From contig NC_079148.1 in the NCBI RefSeq assembly GCF_945859685.1, forward strand, positions 46,635,946 to 46,699,945: a DNA stretch of 64,000 nt, in the 5' to 3' direction. Shown here one piece after another: positions 35,101 to 45,800 of this stretch. Within the stretch, counting starts at the first letter, position 1. The number at the start of each line of letters is the position of its first letter. The stretch comes from Eupeodes corollae. Taxonomy: Eukaryota > Arthropoda > Insecta > Diptera > Syrphidae. Both the position numbers and the translations under genes were made by a program. Under the pieces are notes generated by a model that was not told the origin of the DNA, did no database searches, and was given only the letters and a program-made list of their open reading frames with translations.

Positions 35101-36856
35101 TTGTATGTCCTTTCTTGACGACAGCATGTACTTTGTTTTGCCCTCATTAACCGTTAAACCCATTTTTGCCGCCTCTGCTTCACTACTCACAAAAGCCCCA
35201 TTGACATCACGCTGAGTTCTTCCGATTATGTCAGTGTTATCAGCATATGCCAGTAATTGGACAGACTTTTGAAAGATAGTGCCTCTAGTGTTGAAATGTG
35301 AGCTCTGCACTATTCTTTCAAGCACGATGTTAAAAAAATCACATGACAGCGCACCCCCTTGTCTAAAACCTTTTTTGACGTCCATGGTCATCCTGCACAA
35401 ACGGAAGAGTTTGGCAGGGATGCCAAAACTGGACATGGCTCTATACAGCTCGTCCCTGTATATGCTGTCATATGCGGCCTTGAAATTGATGAAAAGATTG
35501 TGGGTGTCGATTTGGTGCTCTTGGGTTTTTTCCAGGATCTGTCGTAATGTGAATATTTGATGAACTGTGGACTTTCTTGGTCTAAAACCACACTGATAAG
35601 GACCTATCAGGTTGTTCACGATGGGCTTTAGACGTTCGCTGATATATTACGCTCTAGAATATAACTAAACCTAAACTGCGATGCGATCGGTTCCACAGGC
35701 CTTTATGTTTAATTTCGAATGTAAAATCTAATTTTAAGTAAATTGAAATCTTTTTAAACCAAAGTTGTTGTTCTAACACCAAAAATATATTAGAAATTCT
35801 CGAAAGATACGGGCTTGTTAATCGTTTGTGTTCAACAGCTTACCCATTGTTTAGTAAATTTATTATTTTTTCTTTATTATTTTAGATAGCTAAACAATAT
35901 GAAGATTATTTGGAGACATTTGTGTTTGAAACTGTGGTGACAATAGCTAAAAAATTATTTGGTAAGACACTTCCAACAACAGAAGTCCATGAAACGCGTG
36001 CAAATACCGAACAAGAGTTCCCCGACGACACAAGGCAACACGATGTTGATGATGACCAACAAAGCTTATTGGTGTCAAATAAAGAAGATAGTCAAGCTGT
36101 CGTAAAAGCTACAAATGAAGAAACAGAAAGTTCAGAAATTGAAGATATCAACGAATCCAGCGATCAAGACAAAGAACTCGAACAACTCTTAAACGAGGCC
36201 ATACAAAAACAAAAAGAAATTCTCAAAGAAAAACAAGATAAACGACAACAAGAACGAATTGAATACGATGCGGTTCATGAAGGTTTAGTCAGTGTGAATT
36301 TCCACATGACACTATTTTTATTAATGTGCATATTGACAATTGTTTTCATCCCAACGACTATATCATGGGCCAGGGACTTCAGGTAAAACACAAATGACAA
36401 TTTTTTTTTGGAAATATTTCTCTAACTTTTCTTTGAATTTAAGATATTCAAAACGACTATCGCCAGACCCTTCACTTTTCCCAGCAACTATCGTTCTTGT
36501 GTGTGTCTTTGGTCTTTGGCAGATTTCAGCTCCGAAAAATTTGTAAGTTACATATTATTTCAAATATGTCTATTCAATATAAATATTAATACATTTTTTG
36601 TTTCAGATATGCCTATAATTTCGTTGCAAGTATTTTATATGCGTGTGCTGCCATTTGTGTAATTTATTGTCAGGATTCAATTTATAGACTTAGTGCTGTT
36701 ATACCAGCAGTTTTCGTTATGGTTTTTTTACATCAAATCTTTTCAACAACAAAAAGTGTGGAAAGTGATTTTGATCCAGACGTACAGGAGGTGCAAAATA
36801 GAATAGACAAAATGAAAGCCGTATTAGATGACGCTAATTTGAAGAAAACTGATTGA
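23131..36856 (+). CDS. PGAP1: GPI inositol-deacylase PGAP1 (17 exons)
   Basis: PGAP1 removes the acyl chain from the inositol of GPI-anchored proteins in the ER membrane, aiding their export. Exons: 23131-23265, 24384-24530, 24599-24674, 24741-25225, 25289-25477, 25552-25716, 25784-25872, 31843-31993, 32061-32199, 32272-32401, 32466-32588, 32652-32845, 32902-33088, 33142-33292, 35886-36382, 36444-36542, 36607-36856. All introns are GT-AG, phases agree, and the sum is 3,207 bases (1,068 residues). An N-terminal hydrophobic anchor spans about residues 4-22. The lipase core includes GAPVIFIPGNSGSHKQ and VVLIGHSMGGKVAQ; Ser168 in GHSMG is the expected nucleophile. A lumenal beta-rich middle follows, then a series of C-terminal membrane helices from exon 12 on. 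Exon 15 has a long Glu/Gln/Lys-rich loop. Introns 7 and 14 are swollen by transposons, yet the reading frame is intact. The start ATG precedes the anchor directly. Confidence 0.95.
23806..24219 (+). pseudogene. Unidentified host-gene-like pseudogene in PGAP1 intron 1
   Basis: Inside the first intron of PGAP1 a plus-strand frame reads LLGVLDLVKNNCSKDG, VIDIQSRRIEFVFYDSNKY, TFTGQVSHVRLSYSRPRNY and FEESHPF. After one lost base (near 24021) it continues in another frame as DPNNVATFLALLFLDN, LKMLNQFRDLQQNLAM, VCEDNDASILVPGDI and VENFLQSA, then TAA at 24217-24219. The composition and the C-terminal stop look like the end of a normal cellular protein, not a transposon. I do not recognise the family. 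A single frameshift suggests a fairly recent retrocopy or a captured fragment. The 5' end is not clear; TTGCAG at 23819 looks like a splice acceptor, so a partial genomic copy is also possible. Confidence 0.5.
26380..26600 (-). pseudogene. Old non-LTR retrotransposon relic, C-terminal part (outer layer of nest)
   Basis: Minus-strand frames read LEHRRKLSCLSLFYNNFQNQ from about 26600 downwards, then poorer matches to the tail. HRRKxxCLSLFY is the well-known C-terminal motif of reverse transcriptase ORFs in Jockey- and I-like elements. The relic is cut at 26600/31071 by the hAT element; across the target duplication the frame reads TITILEHRRKLSC without a break. Confidence 0.75.
26601..31070 (+). 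mobile_element. hAT transposon (ZMYM1-like) with exact 8-bp target duplication
   Basis: TGTTCAAG occurs at 26593-26600 and again at 31071-31078, an exact 8-bp duplication. Ends are inverted: CAGGGCCGGAC on the left; on the right the complement reads CAGGGCCGCCC. Sub-terminal GGGCGCAA motifs occur at both ends. The transposase is in two halves. The left (about 26935-27335) reads CRSQSYDNGSNMKGKNAGVQ, SFVICCSHSFNLVVNDA, SSTTRWDIYKKNN and RLSETRWESRLEALKPL. The right (about 30025-30880) reads LLIWFDVLENINKTSKYLQ, RRKRIYPETILDPKQR, LDIHNINFSFLCNISE-like, then the C-terminal dimerisation block (VASGERSCSKLEIIKNYL, TTMTQERLVGVSIMSIEKE). The N-terminal zinc finger is missing and there are stops, so it is dead. 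An R1-like element splits it. Confidence 0.92.
27336..30020 (+). mobile_element. R1-like non-LTR retrotransposon with RNase H, nested in the hAT
   Basis: 5'-truncated copy without its endonuclease. In order: the linker (KTLHSWWNEELSSLRKMTR, 27465 on), a frameshift near 27690, the reverse transcriptase start (INTFSPYKSPGMDGILPVML, FRPISLTSFLLKTLERIL), a damaged stretch at 28240-28395 with a stop in FLDIE*AF, then RGTPQGGVLSPLLWLLVMD, AYADDLVLLVS, AKYLGVILDPKLN and RPILTYGSIVWLPAL. RNase H follows (TIFTDGSKMECG at 29345, VPGHSGIVGNERADELARQG at 29655). A CCHC-like tail (CRSCSDQRESETIIHFLC) ends near 30019. The gag-like first ORF is absent. Five or so frameshifts make it dead. The presence of RNase H allows R1, LOA or I-like clades; R1-like is my best reading. 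Confidence 0.85.
31071..31640 (-). pseudogene. Old non-LTR retrotransposon relic, N-terminal part (outer layer of nest)
   Basis: Minus-strand frames include MAIDISKAFDRV (about 31350-31310), the second reverse transcriptase block, and SPVMGYSSLTETITILEH just before the hAT right end. The C-terminal continuation is on the other side of the hAT at 26600-26380. The palm motif YADD is missing, so the relic already had a deletion. Confidence 0.65.
33640..33950 (+). pseudogene. RNase H scrap of an R1-like retrotransposon
   Basis: Shifting frames in PGAP1 intron 14 read HRELCLLNEAKKVTLSIGQR and, after a one-frame change, VKRASELVKHGSVLPPSQT. They correspond to the end of a retrotransposon RNase H (pattern VTLIWVPGHxG, NExADELAxxGS). 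The catalytic Asp and Glu positions are degraded. No reverse transcriptase is attached. Positions 34117-34421 that follow have an open frame I do not recognise. Confidence 0.5.
34422..35645 (-). mobile_element. BovB/RTE-like retrotransposon, copy 2 (5'-truncated, older)
   Basis: Minus strand in PGAP1 intron 14. Reads SERLKPIVNNLIGPYQCGF-like from the truncated 5' end, FINFKAAYDSIYRDELYRAM, KKGFRQGGALSCDFFNIVL, LAYADNTDIIGRTQRDV (catalytic YADD changed to YADN), GLTVNEGKTKYMLSSRKD, FVYLGSDINAENNTSAEIK and VYIEGEWRRRWNDELYGL-like. A stop near 34675 and a frameshift precede the last part (RGRPRIRWRAQVEGDLTQL). About 17 codons between RMTM and DVKKG are deleted. It ends in the same TAAG-type tail as copy 1 (complement of 34421-34433). 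It is clearly more diverged than copies 1 and 3. Confidence 0.9.
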
Positions 36857-36972
36857 GTATTTGCTTTTTATTGTAATTACCTGTTGTAGAAGTTCTAGTC
36901 TATGTATTTGATTTTTTTTTACACTTGTTATTTTTCGGTATTTTTCATAGGCCTTTTTCGTATTTATTTATA

Positions 36973-36978
36973 AATAAA
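36973..36978 (+). terminator. Poly(A) signal of PGAP1
   Basis: AATAAA lies about 117 bases after the PGAP1 stop and is followed by an A run. It is the first canonical signal downstream. Confidence 0.6.
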
Positions 36979-36989
36979 AAAAAAGTAAT

Positions 36990-38490
36990 GGACTCAGAGC
37001 CGATAGCTATTTTTTATTTTTTGGAGGTATAACAAAAATATTGAGAAGTTTAAAGCACCTTAAAGTCTAATAGGATTTTATTTTGCCTGGTTAAGTGATA
37101 TTAAAAATAGGCTGTAAATTTCGATTCCCTTTTTGGCTTATTCTGGTCTTAAATTTAAAAAAAAAGCCTAACGTTTGCAGAAGAGGTTTCTTTTTTATTT
37201 TATATAAATTAAATAATCAAGGAAATTGTGGATCTCTTTTCGATTTTTATTTTTCACAAGAGGTTTCACATAAATGATTAGACTTGAACAACGAATGCGT
37301 CTACTAGGACACAAATGATGGATATACCTCAGAACTCTAAATTGTCTTTTAGCTCTTAGATTATGAACAAAAAAGAAGTTATTTAATTTAACCGCTCAAG
37401 TATTTGAAAAGTTAAAAAAATTAATATGAAAACTTCAATATACTCCAGGCAAAGCAGCTTGAAGATTCGATGAAGTCCAATTTTAACACCGCCCATAACT
37501 TGTGGAAATGTTATAAAGGTTAGGTTAGGTTAAAGTGGCTGTTCGGGATGTCCGGCACATTTAGTTGTTGTTATCTGCTTTGAGATATCAAGCATCTTAG
37601 CCACTTTTAATCTAGTGTACGTTGGATGTTTTTCGTGGCCCGACAGGTGGTAATGTTATTCCATCTGATGTTTATTTTCTTTTTAGCACATTGTTTTGGC
37701 AAAAACTTATATGTAGCGATTACCCAAACGTGGTGAAATAAGTGGTACCGTACCATTTGTGGTGAGCTCAATAATGAATTTGAATGTTAAAATATTACTC
37801 CATTTCTGTGTTATAAAACTCGACAAACAAAGTTAGACAGCTCCAGTTGTGACTTTAATGTTGCCACATAATTCGAAAATTCAGGTACAACTTTTCACGA
37901 AATCCAAATCCTGTGACTATGCCTATTTTTATTTAAAATGCAATTTTCTAAGATACTCTACTTCTTTATGTATGGTACCATTACATTTCTTCTACACATT
38001 TTAAGGTACCAAAATCCACTCTTGGCAAAACTCATTGTTAAAAGCATTACTTTTCTCGGACACACATAAGAAGTTATGTGTTTATTAATTGACTTAAATT
38101 TCATCATTTTCTGAAAAAAGTCCTACATTTTTGGATTTAAATATCTCAACTTAAAAAAATGTGGCTGGCCTTACCAGCTGTGCATAACTTGGTGCAAGGC
38201 ATATCGATAAGCTTAGGGATCCATTACAATTAATTCTTCAATATATAAATTCATATTCTCTGAAGCAAGCATTGAATCTGCATACTGTGGTGGACACGTA
38301 AATAGCACACTTTACAAAACTCAGCTTTTCTCATAAAATAACGGGTTTTATCTTTGCTTTGAACTAATGAAACCCCAAGAGCATAAAACCGTTAGATTTT
38401 TCATGTTTTTTTATTAAAAGGTGGGCTTTATATGTGAAACTAGTCAAAGATCATTGTTAATGGTTGGTCATTTAATTAGCACAAGGAAAC
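36990..38490. other. Spacer between PGAP1 and the LTR-like block
   Basis: Mostly AT-rich with no gene. A short block at 37516-37660 begins GGTTAGGTTAGGTTAAAGTG and is less AT-rich. From memory such GGTTAGGTTAGG-started sequences recur in fly genomes as the ends of retroelements; this is not a telomere repeat, since flies lack TTAGG telomeres. Confidence 0.4.
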
Positions 38491-40002
38491 TTTCACTCAG
38501 AATTATCCATATTCTGATTGATTTCAGAATAATATATTATAATGAGGTGGAGAGGGAGATAGAGGAAAAGGAAGAAGGAAGGAGGAAACGGGAGAAATTG
38601 GTATCGGAGTAGGGTGCCCTTTGCATTGAGGTAGGACACCCTCTACTGACGTAGGGTGTTATCTCATAACGAGGTCGGGTGCTAGTTGTCGTTAGAAAAA
38701 AATGGGAGAGGTATGGGTAGGATCGGGTCGGTCAAAGAAGGCAACTCTGGAATGGGGAACTAGGATAGGGATTGGGTGGAGGAAGGAATGTCCGTTACGG
38801 TAGCTGCGGCATGCTTGCGGTGCACAGCTGAGCTCGTCGGATGTTGGGGGGGTCTTGCTACCGTAACCGGGACTCACTTCTTTATAAAAACATAAATCAT
38901 GCCGAATATTTTTAATTAATTGTGCACTACCACCACTTCATTCACTTTTCTCGGCGGCCGCTGATGACGTCACGGCCTGGCCTTTACCCACCCTTCCTGG
39001 AATCCACTCGGCCTGGTTTTCGGATTCCCCAAAAGCGGACCCAGGAAAGTTCGGTGCCGTGGAACTACATTCCCGCCAAACCTAAAATTAAGTCCCCCAT
39101 ACCGCACCCCCCTGGAAATAACTTCCTATTCCATTTTCAAATTGGAATCACAACCGAAAAAAAAAACACACTTGATTCATAGCTTCGTTATTACAAAAAA
39201 ATCTTAACTTTTTATTAACTGAAAACTGCAATAATATGTACAACGAAGATCAAAGAGGTAAAGAACAAAACACTTAGGGAAATTTCTTCGTTCTACACAA
39301 CAACAATTAAAACAACAATGGGAGCTTTGATCGCCGGAGCCACGCGGCGAATCTTTGCTTCTCCAGCGTCCCGTATATGAAGAGTTCCCTATTCGTTTTT
39401 TTTTTGTTATCCCTAATCGGACCCTTATTCCCTACCTACAAAGAGCTCATTGCGGGTGGACAAAAAAAGGGGGGATGCAAAATATTGCGTCGCGAGGGAC
39501 GTAAGAGGAACCCCTCTTCGCACTGGCGACGTCGGCGACTTCTTCCCTAATGAAATAAACAAAAAAACCAAAATCGCTGAAATTTCCCTATCACAAAACT
39601 TAGAAATTACAAAAAAAACTAACGCAAATTTCCATAAATTTGAAAAAAAGAAAATAACGGTAAAAAAAATTTAAATAAGTGAATGTTACTAAAAAAAAAC
39701 AAAAGGGTAAGAAAAAAATTAATAAATAAATAAATATATGTATGTAAAAATTAAATAATCGAAAAATGAAATGAAATTTAAAAAAATTATATATATAGGA
39801 AGAAATGAAATAATAATTTAAAACAAAACAAAAAAAGGGATTTAGGGCAATAAATCCTCGTATTGATGACTACGTAGCAAAGGCACGGATGTACGTCTGT
39901 ATAGAGCGGCGGCGTCCTGTGCGCTGCCCGCCTCGCCTCGAGGTCCAGACCGGATCCTCTGGCTCTTAAGAACTCTTTTTTTATTTGGTTGTTCGTTTAT
40001 TT

Positions 40003-40156
40003 TAACTTCTCTTCTTTTTAAACTTCTTTTTTTTTAAAACTTCTTTTTTTTTGTTTAAACTTCTTTTTTTTTTTGTTTAAACTTCTTTTTTTTTGTTTAA
40101 ACTTCTTTTTTTTTTTGTTTAAACTTCTTTTTTTTTTTGTTTAAACTTCTTTTTTT
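40003..40156. repeat. Tandem repeat of TTTAAACTTCTTTTTTTTTTG units
   Basis: Seven or so units of about 18-23 bases, each GTTTAAACTTC followed by a T run of varying length. Variation is almost only in the T-run length, which fits replication slippage. Confidence 0.85.
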
Positions 40157-40157
40157 C

Positions 40158-40379
40158 ACTGCGCGGGTGGACGTTCCACGGAAAAAGTAAAAAAAATTAG
40201 CGTTACTTGAGAGCCCGGGTACTTCACAGGCCTTTTTTTCCGGATAGGGAACTCCTCTGATCTTCCTGCCGGGTATGTCCCGCTGTCGTAAGCTGACTTC
40301 ACTCTTCCACCTTTTTGGTATACAAAAAAACACTTAACACTTATTTGCTTTAAATAGCAAGCAAACTCACCCGCGCAGT
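40158..40379. repeat. Perfect 12-bp inverted repeat pair around 198 bases
   Basis: ACTGCGCGGGTG at 40158-40169 is matched by its exact complement CACCCGCGCAGT at 40368-40379. It directly follows the TTTAAACTTC tandem array. It could be the ends of a small element or a folding signal in retroelement leader RNA. No target duplication is evident. Confidence 0.55.
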
Positions 40380-41369
40380 TTACACTTCACTTTCAATAAA
40401 TATAAATTTGAATAAAATTTCCTTTTTTTTATAATTTTAATTATTGTGTTGCAACACTTCTTTAATTTTTTTTTCTTTAAATTGCTTTACGTAAATATTA
40501 TCACTCGGCCGTCTTTACTCGGTGATGCCTCCGGACTGATTCCCACCCACTATTTCTATTTCGGTTAGTTGCAGTCACCTGAGGCACTACTGTACGGACC
40601 GAGTGTACATCACCTCATCCTATACCTAATCCATCACCTCATCCGATACATATATCCAATTCCATCTTATGTAAATTAATTACCGTCAGCTGTTTCAACG
40701 GCTTCTACCTTTTTTATATAAATCGGATTCTTCTTACCGACGTAGGTTGTGTGTTCCGATAGAGCCAGTTACTCCCTCTATCAGTTAGCATTAGTTAACC
40801 TCGTTGAGGTTTGGGCCTTCGCTACCTTGTCAACCGGCTATGACAGACGTCAGATAGTCTTTGTTTGTTTTATTTTGATTTTTGTTCTGTGCGCAAGTGC
40901 CTCTGGGTAAATATTTTAATTTAAATTACAAAAAAAGTATAAAAACAAGCACGAGTGCGGACCAAAACATCAAACAAGAACAAGGAATCTACAGAAGGAA
41001 GGAAGGGGAGGAAACTTAATACCCGTAACTCCAACCTGGGAGTGGCAGGAATCCCCGAGGCCAAAGCTAAGTAGCATTTTCTTTCCTTCTTCCTTACCTT
41101 CTATAGTCTTATATTTGTTTTCCACAGGTATGGATCTTGAACACAGGGACGAGCTAACGATGGACGGAACGACGCGACGGCATAACCTCATACAAAAAAC
41201 AACGTATCAAATGAAGGACGAGGAATGGAATATATGGTTTACAACTAGTTTTTCAAATCACATTTTTCTATTTCAGGAGCAGCCACAACAATATTAACTT
41301 TTATTTTAATTAATTGACCTGTAAGTGCTTATGCGTGAATTTAAAAAAAAAATGGATGTACAAAAAATT

Positions 41370-42345
41370 TGATAGACATGGGAAAAGGACCACATTGCAC
41401 AGAGGATAAAAGGCAGATAATAAATGGGAAGAAAGCTCAAGGAAAGACGGTTTCGGAAATTTCGGAGCTAATAAATTTGTTCAAGAAAGCTTGTTTACAA
41501 CGCAATTCACTACCTTGAGACATAAGGAAAAACCACATTGAGAGAAGATCATTTGATACAAAGACTTCAAACCAAATAAAAACTGATGTTGAGTTACATA
41601 ACAGTATTTCTGTGTCTTCTCGGACAGGTGGCGGTTGAATGAAATTCAATTAAGGGGCTGCATATCACAGAAAAAACCATTCGTCTCAAAAAAAAATATT
41701 AAGTGCAGAATTCAGTTTGCTAAGGAACACCTAAGAAAGCCTCTTAAATTTTGGAAAAGCGTGCTCGGGAGTGATGAATCAAAGTTCTGCAGATTCGGAT
41801 CAGATGGAAAAAAAAATATGTTTGGCGTCCACCTTACCAACAATACAACCCAAAGTACACTCTCAAAACAATTAACACGGAGGAGGAAATGTTATGGTGT
41901 GGGGAGCTTTCTCTTGGCAAGGCGTTGGCCCGATTTTCAAAATAAGCTCAAAAATGGATCAAAATATTTATAAAAACATATTGACAGATCATGTGATTCC
42001 CTACGCTGATGACAATCTGCCTTTGACATGACGTTTTATGCACGTTTATGATGCGAAGCATAGTTCTCGGTTAGTAAAATCATGTTTAGAGGATAATTGT
42101 GTTAGTGTTTTGGCCGGCTCAGTCTCCCGATCTCAACCCGATTGAGAATCCGTGGAATGACATTGAACGCCAATTGGAAAGTCAAAATCCCAAACATTTT
42201 GAGGAATTGTGGGGAAAATATTAAAAATGCTTGGTATTCAACACCAATAGCAAGGTGCAGAAAATTGGTGGAAAGTCTGCCAAGAAGATGTCAAGCCGTG
42301 AATGACAGCAGGGGTTTTCCAACTACATGTTAAGTAAAATGAAGA
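41370..42345 (+). pseudogene. Tc1-like transposase relic
   Basis: Starts MGKGPHCTEDKRQIINGKKA at about 41377, the N-terminal helix-turn-helix. After frameshifts come IQLRGCISQKKPFVSKKNI, LGSDESKFCRFGSDGK (first catalytic Asp), GGGNVMVWGAFSWQGVGPIF, VYDAKHSSRLVKSCLEDN (second Asp region, QDNDPKHSS degraded) and NPIENPWN-like with the final Glu, giving a DD34E layout. The C-terminus reads RCRKLVESLPRRCQAVNDS and GFPTTC, then a stop. Pieces of the linker (about 41490-41640) are lost. At least four frame changes make it dead. Inverted ends were not located. Confidence 0.85.
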
Positions 42346-42833
42346 AATCAAATGGTAAATTCAATTTTATAGCACATGATGCTAATTAAATGTCCAAGCT
42401 ATTATGACAAAAGTTTAATAACTCTGGTTCTTATCTCTATTTTCTTACAAAAATAACTGAAACTAAGAAACTTATGGTGCCCAATACATTAAGGAATATA
42501 TGAAATTTAAACCTTAAATTCTCCTTTCACTTGAATTTAATAAAAGATCAAAATTAACAATAATGTGTGCTATTTATATATTTGTATTGTTTTTTTATAC
42601 AAACCTTTTCTTTAATAAAAGTATTTTAATTAAAAACTCTTCAACTTTAATCAACAAAAAAGTTCAATAACAATTTTCACTTTCAAATATTTTATTTAAA
42701 TTTAAAATAACGGAATAGAACAGAATAATGAATGAAGGAAAGAAAGAAAATACATATTAACAATATATAACAGTTTTTTTGTTTTATTTTTTTTTTTTTT
42801 TTAAATAAAAAATGCTGAATATCACATTTTATC
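42346..42833. other. 3' flank of Rab21 and Tc1 relic
   Basis: AT-rich, with the probable Rab21 3' UTR on the minus strand down to a poly(A) signal near 42695. A long T run (A run in the Rab21 sense) lies at about 42785-42802. No other gene is seen. Confidence 0.5.
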
Positions 42834-45800
42834 TTAGCCAGTACTACAGCATCGTGAACCCGATGTTGGATTTGTTTCGGCACTATTATCATCAGAATCG
42901 TCTACAATAAGTCTATTAGAACTCCTAACTGAGTTATTTCTTTTTAATGTCGAAGCTTTAGCTTCTTTTACATCAGTGTGTTGAATCATCTTAAAAAAAA
43001 TACAAATTATTTTATCAAAATAATTTCATTTTGAAAAAAAAGAAAAAATATTTACCAATGATGTAAGCTCTTGAAAAAGCTCTTCAATTCCTTCATTTAA
43101 TTTGGCTGATGTTTCAAAGAATGTAGCACCAACAGCTTGGGCATAGCTTTATACAAAACAAAGTCGATAAAAACATAAACTATTGTATTAAAAAAAAAAA
43201 CAACAAACCTTTGAGCTTCTTCGATTTTCACAGTCCTATCCTTTTCAAGGTCGGTTTTATTTCCAACAATAGTAATAACAATATCTGAACCTAGCATTTT
43301 TTTAAGTTCTTTTACCCAGTTTTTCACCTATTGAAAGAACACATAACAACGTTAGGTTAGGTATATTCTTATTGTTATAGTTCCACCATTAAATAAGGAA
43401 GATTATATTATTCTACGTCAAATATTTCGGGTTGTCATTTCATTTAAATCGAATAACTAACATCTAAAACGTAGTAAAGCTAATTTATTAAAGAAATTGT
43501 TTGTTCTTAAATTAATTGATTACGTGATGGTAAGTGCGTATGACTGTCTGTCTTGAGTTCAATCACTGCCTTTGCTAAATACAATTTTTTTATAGATACT
43601 GTTTCCTGTTAGGAATTGACAAACCTCCATGAAAAGTACTTCTCAAACAAGCTGTTCTAATTTGGCATACAAATTGTTGGTCCCCTGCATTTTTGACATT
43701 AGCAACACAGTATGGATTCAGAGGTGTAATTTAAGAACCCTAGAAGGTACGAGTATCGCCTTCTATCAGATTCTACTAGATGGTCAAATCTTTACTGCAT
43801 ACGTTTCAGAACCTCTGCCGTCTGCGGAAACCTCGCTTCTTGTTTAACCTTAAAATAACCTCTTGGGAATTTGGGAAACCCCATTGCTCACAAGCTACTT
43901 TATTTTTGACTTCAGCTAGCACTACAGCCCAGGTTGATCTTTGGACGCAAGTTATACATTCCACTAGCTTAAATCGATCTCTAGCTTGCTGTTTCCAGTT
44001 TTTAATACCAAGTCGGCGTGTATAGGTCTCAACTCGGTCGCTTCTCCAAAAATGGAGTCGGTATCTGCTTATTGTAATTGGTGGACTGTATTTAAACATA
44101 AGACGTGCAACAAAGTCACATGGGTGCACCCAGATGGTAATACCGAAAATCAAATTGATCACATCATGATTCAGCAGCGATGGAGGAAGTCTATGTGTGA
44201 TGTCCGAAATATAAGAAATGCCGATGTGGGAAGCGACCATCATTTAGTTGTCATGAGTCTCAAATTAAAAACCCCGGCTGTATTAAGACACGAATGCTAT
44301 AAGTGATCCCAACATAAGTCGTAGCTATATCAACACCCTTAACTACAGAGCTTTGTCATTACATGTGAGTGTTGACTCAGATGTTGACGAGATGTGGGGT
44401 GTAATTAAAAGTGTTTTTTATGGAGGCTGAATCCGAGACTACCTAGGCGTACGAGAGTTATAGACTCTTGGATATCCCAAGACACCTGGGAAAAATCGAG
44501 CTCCGTAAATCGTTGAAGCCGCAAATAAACGCCGAGACAGATGCTTAACGAAAGGCTGAATTGCGAAAGGAATATCGGATTGCACACAAGATAGTCTATC
44601 ATTGTGTGGGACGTGACAGGAGGGTGAGGATAGATGGACTCGCTGATAATGCTGAAAACGCTGCAAGAAGAGGAGATATCCGAGAATTGTACCAAATAGC
44701 CAAAGAAGTTGTCGAGTGCTGAAGTGCCCCAACTTAACAAGATGTGCAGATCCTACATGAGTATTGACATCGAACCCCCTTCAGTAGCGGAAATTAAGAC
44801 AGCGATTAATCTCCGCAAAAACAACACAGCAGTCGGGCTTGTCGGAGTACCAGCGTAATTCCTGAAAGCCACAGCAGCTAGTATCTTGCATCCGCTTATA
44901 CAAACTGTTTGGGAAAACGAAACCTATCCCAGGCAATGGAAGGATGGAGTGATTGTTAAGGTGCCAAAAAAAGGTGATCTCAAGAACTGCAACAATTGGC
45001 GTGGTATTACCGTTTTGTCCGTTTTCCCAAAGCTAATAGCAACTTTAATCCTCGAACGGATAAAGGCTAGAATTGAGACTACACTCAAGAGGAATCAGGC
45101 TGGCTTCCGCAGCGGTCGGTCGTGCGTTGACCATATAAACACCTTTCGTATTGCTCTTGAGCAGTCTGCAGAATTTCAAACACCGCTAAACCTTATGTTT
45201 GTAGATTTTGAGAAGGCCTTTGACCGAGTTAACCGAGAATGTATATGGAGATCACTTCTTGGGAGAGGAATTCCGCCAAAAAATGTAGTTATAATTGAGG
45301 AGTCCCACAACAATGCAAGGTATTTCGTGTTGCATAATGGGCAGCTATCCGACTCAGGGTGTGAGACAAGATGATGTTCTGGCGGCCAGCGTCGGTACAA
45401 CTGAGAGGTTTCAAGATGATTCAATGGAGCCCGTTTGAAAGGCTTAGCCATTTAGACTATGCCGACGATATATGTCTCATGGCAAATAATATCAGTGAAA
45501 TTAACGAGATGTGTCAAACTTTACGGGTGAAAGGAGAATCGTGCGGTCTTAAAATAAATAGCAAAAAGACGAAAATAATGCTAACAGGCCCCCAAACACA
45601 ACATCGTATTATTCTGCATGACACGCCTGTTGAAGAGGTCGAACAATTTAATTACCTCGGAAGTATTGTATCAGCAAATGGTGATACGGATCTGGACGTA
45701 AAAAGCAGAATAAATAAAGCTCGCGTTACCTTTGGTGCTCTGTCAAAAATGTGGAAATCCAGTCAAGTCTCCTTACGCACTAAAATGAGTTTCTTCGAAT

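Larger units (their letters stand above)
38500..41100. mobile_element. GC-richer LTR-like block without coding sequence
   Basis: This 2.6-kb block differs in base use from the flanks: GC-rich purine stretches (38540-38600), a repeated GTAGGGTG motif (38610-38670), a GTTACGGTAGC / GCTACCGTAAC inverted pair near 38795 and 38865, and several GC islands. At 40603-40930 a stretch starts TGTACATCAC, has a TATATAAA at about 40716 and a TCAGT initiator-like motif at about 40779, and ends AATTACA. A purine tract (AAGGAAGGAAGGGGAGG) lies at 40996-41012. These features suggest LTR retrotransposon ends or leader DNA. I find no gag, protease, polymerase or paired LTR, so this is a weak call; an unrelated repeat is possible. 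Confidence 0.35.

Noticed and set aside
37516..37535. GGTTAGGTTAGGTT as an insect telomere repeat
   Set aside because: Only two to three units, and Diptera lack TTAGG telomeres; it starts a common interspersed sequence.
40003..40156. CRISPR array
   Set aside because: Units are contiguous T-rich tandem repeats without unique spacers, in a eukaryotic genome.
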